A stretch of DNA of 64,000 nt from Burkholderia latens. Lineage in GTDB: Bacteria > Pseudomonadota > Gammaproteobacteria > Burkholderiales > Burkholderiaceae. Shown here piece by piece: positions 27,388-35,751 of this stretch. Position numbers and translations under genes: made by a program. Location: assembly GCF_902499045.1 (NCBI RefSeq), contig NZ_CABVPL010000021.1, positions 1 to 64,000 on the forward strand, given 5' to 3'. The notes under the pieces were generated by a model, which was given only the letters and a program-made list of their open reading frames with translations, was not told where the DNA came from and did not search any database. Within the stretch, counting starts at the first letter, position 1, and every line of letters starts with the position of its first letter.

Positions 27388-27765
27388 ATGCCTGACGATC
27401 CCGGGGACGTCGCGCGTGCGAGCTATCGCGCGTACGTCGACAAGGACCGCGACGCGATCGAAGCGCTGATCGCGCCGGACTTTCATTTCACGAGCCCGCT
27501 CGACAACCGGCTCGACCGCGACGCCTATCTGGCGCGCTGCTGGCCGAACAGCACGATGCTCGCCGGCTTCGAATTCGTCGACGTTGCGGTGCAAGGCGAA
27601 TACGTGTTCGTCGTATACGAAGCCGCGACGACCGCCGGCCGGCGGTTCCGGAATGCCGAGCGCCTGCGCGTGCGCGACGGGCGGATCGTCGAGGCCGAAG
27701 TGTATTTCGGCTGGTACGTGCCGCACCACGCGCCCGATGGCGGATTCATCGAATCGGCGCGTTGA
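27388..27765 (+). CDS. SnoaL/NTF2-like protein
   Basis: 125 aa, one cone-like NTF2/SnoaL domain: N-terminal helix ASYRAYVDKDRDAIEALIAP, the DFHFTSPLDN segment, and the closing strands VRDGRIVEAEVYFGWYVP. This fold serves many small enzymes (isomerases, cyclases, dehydratases) and binding proteins, so the function is not known. It starts at MPDDPG after GGAGGGAACG. It is convergent with a LuxR-type regulator, 23 bp away. Confidence 0.85.
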   Translation: MPDDPGDVARASYRAYVDKDRDAIEALIAPDFHFTSPLDNRLDRDAYLARCWPNSTMLAGFEFVDVAVQGEYVFVVYEAATTAGRRFRNAERLRVRDGRIVEAEVYFGWYVPHHAPDGGFIESAR

Positions 27766-27788
27766 ACGCGCCGCGGGCATCGCCGCGC

Positions 27789-28589
27789 CTATCCGGGCAC
27801 GTCGTCGCCGAGCGCCTGAATGAATCGCGAAAACAGCTCCGGCTGCGACGAGATCCCGAGCTTCGCGTAAAGATGCCGCCGGTGCACCTTCACCGTTTCC
27901 GGTGAAATCGCGAGCCGCTCCGCGATCGCCTTCGACGAATTGCCGCGCAGCACCATTCTCGCGATCGCCATCTCGCGCTCGGTGAGCACGCCCGCGCCGA
28001 AGCGCGCGAGCGCCTGCTCGACGCGCGCGCCGAGATCGTCGCCGGGCGTCGCGCGCGCGGCGTCACCGACCAGCCGCCAGTGCTGCCGCATCGCCGCGAG
28101 CACCCACGGCATCGCGGCCGTCAGCTTGCCGAGCGGCTCGACGTCGAAGCGCGTGGCCGCGCCGAGCGACAGCGACAGCAACAGGTCCGGGTTCGGCCGC
28201 AGCAGGATCTGGATTTCGTCGTCGCCGACCGCGTCGCGGAAATAGCTCAGGAAATACTCGCTCTGCCGGAACAGGTCCGGCGCGACTTCCTCGAGACGGT
28301 AACAGCCGTCGGCGAGGCCGTCGTGCGCGGCCTGCAGGAACGGATCGAGCAGATATAACCCGTTGAGGTAAAGCGGCACCGGCGACGCGCTGTCAGTGCC
28401 GCCCGTGTCGTATTCGTCGAGCACGAGCGGCACGCCGTCGCGGCCGATCGCGGTGGCGAGCGCGTTGTCGAACGGCACCATCTCGTTGAGCAGCAGCACC
28501 AGGAAGCGCCAGAAGCGCGGCTGGCCGAGATGATCGATCGCGCGGCCGAGCGCCTGATGCATCGCGATTTCGGAGAAGAGTCGATCCAT
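27789..28589 (-). CDS. LuxR family transcriptional regulator
   Basis: 266 aa. The C-terminal LuxR/NarL HTH occupies about residues 200-262 (LTEREMAIARMVLRGNSSKA, then SPETVKVHRRHLYAKLGI). The N-terminal 190 residues do not resemble a receiver or an acyl-homoserine-lactone domain, so it is a stand-alone regulator with an unknown input domain. It is divergent from the permease-peptidase pair with 129 bp between and probably controls it. The start MDRLFSE is supported by GGTGGTGGT-rich upstream sequence only weakly. Confidence 0.85.
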   Translation of the reverse strand: MDRLFSEIAMHQALGRAIDHLGQPRFWRFLVLLLNEMVPFDNALATAIGRDGVPLVLDEYDTGGTDSASPVPLYLNGLYLLDPFLQAAHDGLADGCYRLEEVAPDLFRQSEYFLSYFRDAVGDDEIQILLRPNPDLLLSLSLGAATRFDVEPLGKLTAAMPWVLAAMRQHWRLVGDAARATPGDDLGARVEQALARFGAGVLTEREMAIARMVLRGNSSKAIAERLAISPETVKVHRRHLYAKLGISSQPELFSRFIQALGDDVPG

Positions 28590-28629
28590 ACCACCACCGG
28601 AGGGCGTAACACGAAGGGGGAATAGCGGT

Positions 28630-28669
28630 CCCGAATTTGGCTTCCTAGACTGCCACGCAACGATTCGGG
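28630..28669. promoter_or_regulatory. Spaced inverted repeat CCCGAAT...ATTCGGG
   Basis: Seven-base arms (CCCGAAT at 28630-28636, ATTCGGG at 28663-28669) are 26 bp apart within the 129-bp gap between the LuxR-type gene and the permease gene. The spacing of about three helical turns would let a dimer contact two half sites. It is a candidate site for the LuxR-type regulator. Confidence 0.35.
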
Positions 28670-28718
28670 CCCGAGTATGGGCGTTCAAAAAACGGCAGCA
28701 AAGCAACAGGAGAACGAA

Positions 28719-30125
28719 ATGGCGATGATGTCGGAATCGACGGGCACGCTGCAGGCGGCGCCTGCCACGCAAGACGGGCCGCGCGCGTTGTCGCAGACGC
28801 TCAGCGTGCGCGACGCGGTGATGATCACCGTGTCGGGCGTGACGCCCGCAAGCTCGATCTTCGTGATCGCGCCGTTCGCGATCCAGCAGGCCGGCAGCGG
28901 CGCCGTGCTGTCGTTCGTGCTCGGCGGCGTGCTCGCGCTCGCGTTCGCGCTCTGCTACGCGGAGCTCAGCGCCGCGCATCGCAGCGCGGGCGGCGAATAC
29001 GTGATGGCCAAGCGCGTGTTCGGCACGCTGCCCGGCTACCTGACCTTCGTCACGGTGCTGTCGGTCAGCGTATTCATTCCGGCCGTGCTCGCGAGCGGCG
29101 CCGCGCCATATCTGAACAACGCGCTCGGCACGCGCTTCGGAAACCAGTCGGTTGCGCTGACGATCGTGCTGCTCAGCTACGTGCTCGGGATGCTGAACAT
29201 CAAGACGAACGCGTGGATCACCGGCGCGTTTCTCGTCGTCGAAATCGGCGTGCTGATGCTGATCGCGGGGCTCGGCTTCGGCTCGCCGCATCGCGGCGTC
29301 GACGTGCTCGTCGCGCCGGTCGTCGCGAGCGGCACCGCGCTGGTGCCGGCCACGCTCGCGGCGATCGTGCCGGCGATCGGCACGGCGATCTTCTGCTACA
29401 ACGGCTTCGGCTCCGCCGCGTATCTCGCGGAAGACTTGCGCGGCGGCAACCGCAATGTCGCGAAGGCGGTGATCTATTCGCTGCTGGTGATTCTCGTCGT
29501 CGAACTGGTGCCGCTCACCGCGATCGTGCTCGGTGCGCCGTCGCTGACCGAGCTAACGAAGAGCGCGGACCCGATCGGCTATGTCGTGCGCTCGCTGAGC
29601 AATCCGGTGGTGTCGCGCGTGATCAGCGGCGGGATCTTCCTGTCGGTGTTCAACGCGATCATCGCGATCGTGATCGCGATGGGGCGCCTGCTGTACAGCA
29701 GCGGCCGGCATGCGCTCTGGTCGCGCAGTTGCAACCGCGCGTTCTCGACGATCCATCCGCGCTTCGACTCGCCGTGGCTCGCGACGCTCGCGCTCGCGGT
29801 GCCGTCGTCGGGGCTGGTGTTCGTGTCGAGCCTCGACGAGCTGACCGCGTTCACGGTCGACCTGTTGTTGCTGATCTACCTGATCGTCGGACTGGCCGCG
29901 CTGGCAAGCCGCTTCGTTCGCCGCGACGTCGAACATCACTACCGGATGCCGCTGTGGCCCGCGACGCCGCTCGTCGCGGTCGCCGGCGCCGCGTATACGC
30001 TCTACACGACGCTCGCGACCGCGACGAAGCCGACCGACCTGATCATCATCGGCGCTCTGCTGGTGGCTGCGCTCGCGATGTATGCGGTGTGGGCGCGTCA
30101 CAGCGATACGTTCCGCTCGCTCTGA
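28719..30125 (+). CDS. APC superfamily amino-acid permease
   Basis: 468 aa with twelve predicted helices. The APC signature region at the start of TM1 reads VSGVTPASSIFVIAPFAIQQ, and TM6 region contains FCYNGFGSAAYLAEDLRGGN. It imports an amino acid, amine or peptide-like compound. The start MAMMSES follows CAGGAGAACGAA. The next gene (DmpA-type peptidase) begins 45 bp later, so the two are probably co-transcribed and linked in function: uptake followed by hydrolysis. Confidence 0.9.
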   Translation: MAMMSESTGTLQAAPATQDGPRALSQTLSVRDAVMITVSGVTPASSIFVIAPFAIQQAGSGAVLSFVLGGVLALAFALCYAELSAAHRSAGGEYVMAKRVFGTLPGYLTFVTVLSVSVFIPAVLASGAAPYLNNALGTRFGNQSVALTIVLLSYVLGMLNIKTNAWITGAFLVVEIGVLMLIAGLGFGSPHRGVDVLVAPVVASGTALVPATLAAIVPAIGTAIFCYNGFGSAAYLAEDLRGGNRNVAKAVIYSLLVILVVELVPLTAIVLGAPSLTELTKSADPIGYVVRSLSNPVVSRVISGGIFLSVFNAIIAIVIAMGRLLYSSGRHALWSRSCNRAFSTIHPRFDSPWLATLALAVPSSGLVFVSSLDELTAFTVDLLLLIYLIVGLAALASRFVRRDVEHHYRMPLWPATPLVAVAGAAYTLYTTLATATKPTDLIIIGALLVAALAMYAVWARHSDTFRSL

Positions 30126-30169
30126 CCGTGCGGCACACCGAACCATTGAAAGCCTGGAGGAATTGCATC

Positions 30170-31279
30170 ATGCGCACGAGGGATCTCGGCATCCGCATCG
30201 GACTCGGCACGCCGGGCCGCTTCAACGCGATCACGGACGTTGCCGGCGTGCGGGTCGGGCATTGCACGCTGAACGTCGAGAACGGCGACGCATCGATCCG
30301 CAGCGGCGTCACGATCATCGAGCCGCGCGCGGGCGCCGCGCACGATTCGCCGTGTTTCGCGGGCGTTCACGTGCTGAACGGCAACGGCGATGCGACGGGG
30401 CTCGAGTGGATTCGCGAGGCCGGCCTGCTGACGACGCCGATCGCCTATACGAACACGCACAGCGTCGGCGCGGTGCGCGATGCGCTGGTCGCGAACGAAC
30501 GCGACGCGGCGGCCGGTCGCGTGTACTGGTGCATGCCGGTCGTGATGGAAACCTACGACGGCCTGCTCAACGACATCTGGGGGCAGCACGTCAGCGCCGC
30601 GCACGTGCAGCGCGCGCTGGCTGCCGCGCAGTCCGGGCCGGTCGCGGAAGGCGGCGTCGGCGGCGGCACGGGGATGATCTGCCACGAGTTCAAAGGCGGG
30701 ATCGGCACCGCGTCGCGCGTGGTCGCGGCGGACGCGGGCGGCTGGACCGTCGGCGCGCTCGTGCAGGCGAACTACGGCGTGCGCGAGATGCTGCGCGTGG
30801 CCGGTTATCCGGTCGGCGAAGTGCTGCGCCACGTGCATTCGCCGTTTCGCGCGCCGCACGCGCACGGCGAAGCCGGAATGGGTTCGATCGTCGTGACGAT
30901 CGCGACCGATGCGCCGCTGCTGCCGCACCAATGCACGCGGCTCGCACAGCGGGCGAGCGTCGGGCTCGCCCGCGTCGGCGGCGGAACCGAGGATTCGAGC
31001 GGCGACATTTTCCTCGCGTTCGCCACCGGCAACGACGGGCTGCCGGCCGCGAACTACGGCAGCAAGGGCGCGCCGACGACGGCCGTGAAGATGGTGAACA
31101 ACGACCATATCTCCGCGTTGTTCGCCGCGGCGGCCGAAGCGGTGGAAGAGGCGATCGTGAACGCGCTGGTGGCGGGCACCGACGTCGAATCGCGCGGCGT
31201 GCGGGTCGAAGGGCTCGGGCCGGCGCGCTTGCTCGACGCGTTGCGTGAAGCAGGGTGGCGGCCGCGGCGCGGCGCGTGA
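30170..31279 (+). CDS. P1 family peptidase (DmpA-type aminopeptidase)
   Basis: 369 aa. Family S58 (DmpA/BapA) N-terminal-nucleophile hydrolase, which cleaves itself to alpha and beta chains and removes N-terminal L- or D-residues or beta-amino acids. The probable cleavage site lies before SGDIFLAFAT (about residue 278), which would leave Ser as the N-terminal nucleophile. The sequence reads TEDSSGD, so the residue before the nucleophile is Ser where Gly is common. GNGDATGLEWIREAGLL and GGVGGGTGMICHEFKGGIGT are family blocks. The start follows TGGAGGAATT. Confidence 0.9.
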   Translation: MRTRDLGIRIGLGTPGRFNAITDVAGVRVGHCTLNVENGDASIRSGVTIIEPRAGAAHDSPCFAGVHVLNGNGDATGLEWIREAGLLTTPIAYTNTHSVGAVRDALVANERDAAAGRVYWCMPVVMETYDGLLNDIWGQHVSAAHVQRALAAAQSGPVAEGGVGGGTGMICHEFKGGIGTASRVVAADAGGWTVGALVQANYGVREMLRVAGYPVGEVLRHVHSPFRAPHAHGEAGMGSIVVTIATDAPLLPHQCTRLAQRASVGLARVGGGTEDSSGDIFLAFATGNDGLPAANYGSKGAPTTAVKMVNNDHISALFAAAAEAVEEAIVNALVAGTDVESRGVRVEGLGPARLLDALREAGWRPRRGA

Positions 31280-31417
31280 AACGGCAAGCGCCGCTTCAAT
31301 CGAAGCGGCGTGGAACGCAGTGTCGTTGTGGCGAGCGGCCGGCGCGCCGTGTGCGCATGCATGCGAAACGTGCGATGCGCGCGCGGCGGGCGAGGCCGTG
31401 ACGACGCGCCGTCATGC

Positions 31418-31630
31418 TCAGCTGCCGAAGTAGACGTTGCAGAAGCTGACCGGGCCCACGCATGCGTTCGGGTCTTCCTGCGTCGATTGGCTCCGTTCGA
31501 CGCGAACGGCGGGATGGGCGGCTTCGGCGCGGTTCGCCGGTTGCTGCGCGACATCGGCCGGCGCGGGCTGTGCATGCGCGACAGCGGCGGTGAGCGACAG
31601 GGCAACGACGGCGAGGTGCAGCGGCTTCAT
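31418..31630 (-). CDS. Small secreted protein with C-terminal YFG motif
   Basis: 70 aa. Signal peptide MKPLHLAVVALSLTAAVAHAQ, then a Pro/Ala/Gln-rich middle and a short tail with two cysteines ending CVGPVSFCNVYFGS. AGGAGAAATCG is a good ribosome site. The tail resembles the last residues of the DUF4148 protein at 61.1-61.4 kb (SSVYFGH), although the DUF4148 core is missing. Function is unknown; it is probably periplasmic. Confidence 0.7.
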   Translation of the reverse strand: MKPLHLAVVALSLTAAVAHAQPAPADVAQQPANRAEAAHPAVRVERSQSTQEDPNACVGPVSFCNVYFGS

Positions 31631-31797
31631 TTCGATTTCTCCTGGTTCAGTGCCAGTCTCGCTGGCAGTGACGAAACTATAGGCTCGCACTGCTTAAGGA
31701 TTAAGCGCTGCGGGTGGAGAGCTTATTTCCATTCGGAACAAGGATCACGTTGCGCGCGCATCGATCGCGGCCGCTTGCGGTCGATCGGTCCCGCTCG

Positions 31798-33981
31798 TCA
31801 ATGACGGTGGCGGTTGAACGGCGCGTCCTTGTCCAGCAGCGCGCTGCGGATGAAGTGCAGGCAGCCGACGATGCGTTGCATCCGGCGGCGCGCATCAGGC
31901 ACCGCGTACCACGCGTGCAGCGCGTGCTGCGCGGCGCGAATCGCCAGGTTCACCGACTTCAGCGTGCGCGCGTGGTGCACCGGCGTCGGATCGTCGAAGA
32001 AGCGCGGCAGCTCGTGCAGTACCGCATCGACAGACGCGGTCCAGCGCAGCGCCTGCGGTGGCTTCGACACGCAGAACCCGTGCAGCTCGTCGCGCAGGTC
32101 GATCACCGCGTGGCCGACTTCGAGCGTCGACAGCATCCACCGCAGCGCGTCGCGATGCTGCCGCGTGCGCTTGACGAGCAGCGTGCGCAACTGCGCCATC
32201 AGGTCGTGCGTGCTCGACTGGAAGCGCGCGGCGACGCCTTCTCGCGCGCCTTCGCATGCGAGCGTGACCTGGCGGCGCAGGTCGTGCGCGATGCGCGCGG
32301 TGAGCCACGGCATGTGGGTCGGAAACACCACAGCGAACACGACGGAGCACGCCAGCATCGCGACGACGACGGCCAAGCCGTTGTTGATCAGCACTTCGGG
32401 CGTATACGCGATCGTGTTGTCGGGGCCGGCCAGCAGGCAGAAGAACACCGCGAAGCCGATTCCGTAGCCGGACAGCCCCGGCCGCATCGCGAGAAACGCG
32501 CCGAGGCCGAGCACCGGTGCGAGCGCCGCGCACAGCAGCGGAAAGCCGTCGATGTTCGGATACACGTAGCACAGGAACACGTAGCCGGCGGCCGTCGCGA
32601 ACGCCGCGCCGACGGCCATCTGCGCGACGAACTTCGGCGCACGCGGCGACGTCGAGCTCAGCGCGCACGCGATCGCGGTCGCGATCACGGCGAGCGAGCC
32701 GCTCGGCCATTCGGACGCGATCCAGAACGCGCTCATCGCACCGACGGCGACCAGTGTGCGCAGGAACGCGAAGCCGACGAAGAACGAATTGGTCTTTACC
32801 GCGTAGCGCGTGACCGAGCGTTCGAGCGCGTGATCGTCGCGGTCGAGCGATGCGCAGGTATCCGCATAACCGACGTACTCGCCGATGAAGCGATACATCA
32901 GCTCGATCGCGGTATCGAAATCGAGCAGGCCGCCGGCGGCATGCGCCTCGATCGTACGGCGCGACGCGCGCGCGGCTTTCGGCAACGCGCGATGAAAGCG
33001 GCGCAGTTCGAGCAGCGCGCCGGTCGCGGACGCGATCCCGCGCTGTCGTTCGTCGCGCAACGCGGCGATCCGCTGCGCGAGCCCGTCGACGTGAGGCGCG
33101 AGCGCGTCGAGCACGGCGTCCGAGCGGTTCGCGCGCAGGCGCTTCACGAGCTGGTGCAGCGCATGCAGCCGCGTGCAGGCGTTCATGAACTCGCTGTTCA
33201 GCCGCGCGAGCCGGCGGCTGCGCGCGCGAATGTGCGGGTCCTCGAACGACGCGAATGCGCGATTGGCCTCGAAGCCGACGATCTCGTCGACGAAATCGGC
33301 GAAGCGCCGTTCGAAATCGCCGCGCGCGAGCTCGCCCGACAGCGCGCCGGCCGCGAATGCCGCGAACTTCACATCACGTGCGCCAAGCGAACGCAGCAGC
33401 GCCTTCGCGGAGCTGAGCGGCAGGATCAGCGCGCTGACCGCGCCGGAGCACGCGATGCCCAGCGCGACCTCTGCGGCGCGCGTGAGCGCGGACTGGAACA
33501 GCGTCTGCGGCGTCATCACCGCGGGCAGGCCGATCAGCGCTGCCGTATACCCGGCGAGCACGAACCCGTACCAGCGAAAGTGGCGGTTGCGTACCGCGAG
33601 CGCGATGCAGGTGCCGATCCACAGCGTGATGCCGACCGTATACAGCTCCGGCTGTTGCGCGAACAGCCCGCCGAGCGCGAGCGCGGCGACGAGGCCGGCC
33701 GCCGTGCCGAGCACGCGGTAGAAGCTCTTCGCGAACACCATCCCCGACAGCGGCTGCATCAGCACGAACACGGTGGTCATCGCCGTGCGCGGCTGCGACA
33801 TCTCGAGCCGCATCGCGATGCCCATCGCGAGCAGCGCGGCCAGCACGGTCTTCGCGAGATGCAGCCAGATCAGCCCGTCGCTCACGGCCCAGTCGCGCGC
33901 GGCGCCGAGCAGCGGATCGAGCCATGCGCTCCATCGTGCCGGTTCGATGGAAGGTCGCTCGATCGCAGGTGATGGCTTCAT
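31798..33981 (-). CDS. FUSC family aromatic-acid/fusaric-acid-type exporter
   Basis: 727 aa, the typical size of the FUSC/AaeB inner-membrane efflux proteins. The N-terminal membrane block is at about residues 30-190 (MSQPRTAMTTVFVLMQPLSG). A cytosolic helical region follows, then a second membrane block near 390-560 (SEWPSGSLAVIATAIACALS) and a C-terminal cytosolic domain. It probably exports aromatic acids. No membrane fusion partner is adjacent, unlike aaeAB. It is divergent from a LysR regulator, a common control arrangement. The start MKPSPAI has no strong ribosome site. Confidence 0.88.
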   Translation of the reverse strand: MKPSPAIERPSIEPARWSAWLDPLLGAARDWAVSDGLIWLHLAKTVLAALLAMGIAMRLEMSQPRTAMTTVFVLMQPLSGMVFAKSFYRVLGTAAGLVAALALGGLFAQQPELYTVGITLWIGTCIALAVRNRHFRWYGFVLAGYTAALIGLPAVMTPQTLFQSALTRAAEVALGIACSGAVSALILPLSSAKALLRSLGARDVKFAAFAAGALSGELARGDFERRFADFVDEIVGFEANRAFASFEDPHIRARSRRLARLNSEFMNACTRLHALHQLVKRLRANRSDAVLDALAPHVDGLAQRIAALRDERQRGIASATGALLELRRFHRALPKAARASRRTIEAHAAGGLLDFDTAIELMYRFIGEYVGYADTCASLDRDDHALERSVTRYAVKTNSFFVGFAFLRTLVAVGAMSAFWIASEWPSGSLAVIATAIACALSSTSPRAPKFVAQMAVGAAFATAAGYVFLCYVYPNIDGFPLLCAALAPVLGLGAFLAMRPGLSGYGIGFAVFFCLLAGPDNTIAYTPEVLINNGLAVVVAMLACSVVFAVVFPTHMPWLTARIAHDLRRQVTLACEGAREGVAARFQSSTHDLMAQLRTLLVKRTRQHRDALRWMLSTLEVGHAVIDLRDELHGFCVSKPPQALRWTASVDAVLHELPRFFDDPTPVHHARTLKSVNLAIRAAQHALHAWYAVPDARRRMQRIVGCLHFIRSALLDKDAPFNRHRH

Positions 33982-34097
33982 GAAAAGAAAGGGCGCGTGC
34001 GCTGGCGCGGCGCGTCCGGACGGGTCCGTTCGACTGATGAGGCGCCGATTGTAGGAGTGCGGCGCGCGCGCATTAACGCGGCTACGGGGAAACGATA

Positions 34098-34114
34098 GTT
34101 GCAGGCGGCGCAAC
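34098..34114. promoter_or_regulatory. LysR-type box GTTGC-N7-GCAAC
   Basis: A perfect dyad with 5-bp arms that includes the T-N11-A core of LysR-regulator sites (T at 34100, A at 34112). It lies in the 189-bp gap between the divergent FUSC gene and lysR gene, 57 bp upstream of the lysR start. This is the expected position for the recognition-binding site of the LysR protein that controls both genes. Confidence 0.55.
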
Positions 34115-34170
34115 AATCTGTCGCATCCGGTGGAGGAAAATAGCGGCTCCGCTACACGTGGTTCACAGGA

Positions 34171-35118
34171 ATGGATACGCTACAAAACATGCGGGTGTTT
34201 ACGCGCGTCGTCGAGACGGGCAGCTTCACCGCGGCCGCGCAATCGCTGAATTCCACGACGGGCGCGATGTCGCGCGCGGTGTCGGAGCTCGAGGCGCGCC
34301 TGCGCACCCGTCTGATGAATCGGTCGACGCGCCGTCTCGCGCTGACGTCGGCCGGTGAAAGCTATCTGCGGCGCTGCCGCCAGATCCTCGCCGACGTCGA
34401 TCGCGCGGAGGAAGAGGCAAGCTGCGCGCACGAGCGGCCAGCTGGCGTGCTGCGCATGCACAGCTTCGCGAGCGTCGGTCATCACTACGTGATGCCCGCG
34501 CTGACGCGCTATCACACGCAGTACCCGGACGTGTCGATCGAGCTGTCGCTGTCGCAGCGCATGCCCGACCTGTTCGACGGCACGAGCGACATGGCCGTCG
34601 TGACCGCGTCGTCGCTGCCCGATTCGGAACTCGTGTCGCATCTGCTAGGCTCGACGTTCAGCATCCTGTGCGCGTCGCCCGAGTACGTGAAGCGCCACGG
34701 CGCGCCCGCGCGTCCGCAGGATCTCGGCGCCCATGCGTGCCTGACGCTCTGCACGCCGGCATTCCCGACGCACGAATGGGTGCTCGAAGGCGCCGACGGC
34801 GTCGAGCAGATCCATGTGGCCGGGCCCGTGCAGACCAATACGGCCGAGTCGCTCGCGCTCGCGATTCGCGACGGTATCGGGATCGGCATGCTGCCGCTGT
34901 ATTCGGCGATCGATGCGCTGCAGGACGGCACGCTCGTGCGCGTGCTGCCCAGCCACATCCTGCAGAAGATGAACGTGTACGCGCTGTATCCGTCGCGCCG
35001 CTTCATCGATGCGAAGGTGCGCACGTGGGTCGAGATGCTGCGTGCGCAGGTGCCGGCGATGATCGCGCGCGACGTCGAGACGCTGAACGCAATCGGCAGC
35101 GAACCGCAGGCCGCCTGA
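34171..35118 (+). CDS. LysR family transcriptional regulator
   Basis: 315 aa. Winged HTH at residues 1-65 (VVETGSFTAAAQSLNSTTGA) and LysR substrate-binding domain at about 90-295. It resembles CrgA-like, aromatic-responsive LysR proteins in overall length and layout. It is divergent from the FUSC exporter and most likely regulates it in response to the exported compound. The ATG gives MDTLQNMRVF; a second ATG six codons on is possible. Confidence 0.9.
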   Translation: MDTLQNMRVFTRVVETGSFTAAAQSLNSTTGAMSRAVSELEARLRTRLMNRSTRRLALTSAGESYLRRCRQILADVDRAEEEASCAHERPAGVLRMHSFASVGHHYVMPALTRYHTQYPDVSIELSLSQRMPDLFDGTSDMAVVTASSLPDSELVSHLLGSTFSILCASPEYVKRHGAPARPQDLGAHACLTLCTPAFPTHEWVLEGADGVEQIHVAGPVQTNTAESLALAIRDGIGIGMLPLYSAIDALQDGTLVRVLPSHILQKMNVYALYPSRRFIDAKVRTWVEMLRAQVPAMIARDVETLNAIGSEPQAA

Positions 35119-35185
35119 GCGCCGTTCATGCGTGTGCCGTGTTCAGGGGTGCACGCTGGACCGGCCGCCTCGCGCGACGGAAACC

Positions 35186-35215
35186 GCGCCCGCACGACAA
35201 CGGTCATGCGGGCGC
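35186..35215. terminator. Bidirectional stem-loop between lysR and DUF4148 genes
   Basis: Nine-bp perfect arms (GCGCCCGCA and complement) around a 12-nt loop lie between the convergent LysR gene (ends 35118) and the DUF4148 gene (ends 35223). The location suits a shared terminator, although no long T run follows on either strand. Confidence 0.55.
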
Positions 35216-35222
35216 GCTGCAT

Positions 35223-35525
35223 TCACAGCGCGGGTTTCGCCGCGACGCCCGATTCGGTTGCGCCCGCGCCGGCGGTCCCATATGCGGCTTGCGCGGCCTT
35301 GCGCTCGGCGAGCCGCTTGGCCGCGAGGCGTTCCTGCGCGGCCATCAGGTCGTCCGGATAGTTGCCCGCGTCGCCGAGCGCCGGGTTGTAGCCGACCGAC
35401 TCGAGGTCGTACAGTTCCTGCAGCACCTGCGCGCGCGTGACGGGCGACCTGGCGGACTGCGCGAACGACAGCGCCGGTGCGGCAAGCAGGACGGCAGTAG
35501 CGGCGGTGACGACGAGCGATTTCAC
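35223..35525 (-). CDS. DUF4148 secreted protein
   Basis: 100 aa. Signal peptide (VKSLVVTAATAVLLAAPALS, cleaved near FAQS), then the DUF4148 core TRAQVLQELYDLESVGYNPA and an Ala/Lys-rich tail. Such small periplasmic proteins are numerous in Burkholderia and have no known function. The start is GTG, supported by AGGAGAACATC; no in-frame ATG is suitable. A second DUF4148 gene is at 61.1 kb, and the two share the signal-peptide plan and TRAQV...GYNP motif. Confidence 0.88.
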   Translation of the reverse strand: MKSLVVTAATAVLLAAPALSFAQSARSPVTRAQVLQELYDLESVGYNPALGDAGNYPDDLMAAQERLAAKRLAERKAAQAAYGTAGAGATESGVAAKPAL

Positions 35526-35751
35526 GATGTTCTCCTGTAGATGGGGGTGAGGCCGGTTCGGCGACCGATGCGCGATCCGAACCGTCGGTGCCAGTCTATG
35601 CAGCGCGTGCGGCGGCAAAAACCCCGATTTCCGGCAGGCAGCTTTCCAGATGACACAACATTGGCGCGCGCCGCCCGTGTCGGCCGAACCCGTTTCACGC
35701 AATACGGGCATGGCCGGCGGCCGGCGCGCGCCGGGATCCTGCAAGCGGCGG

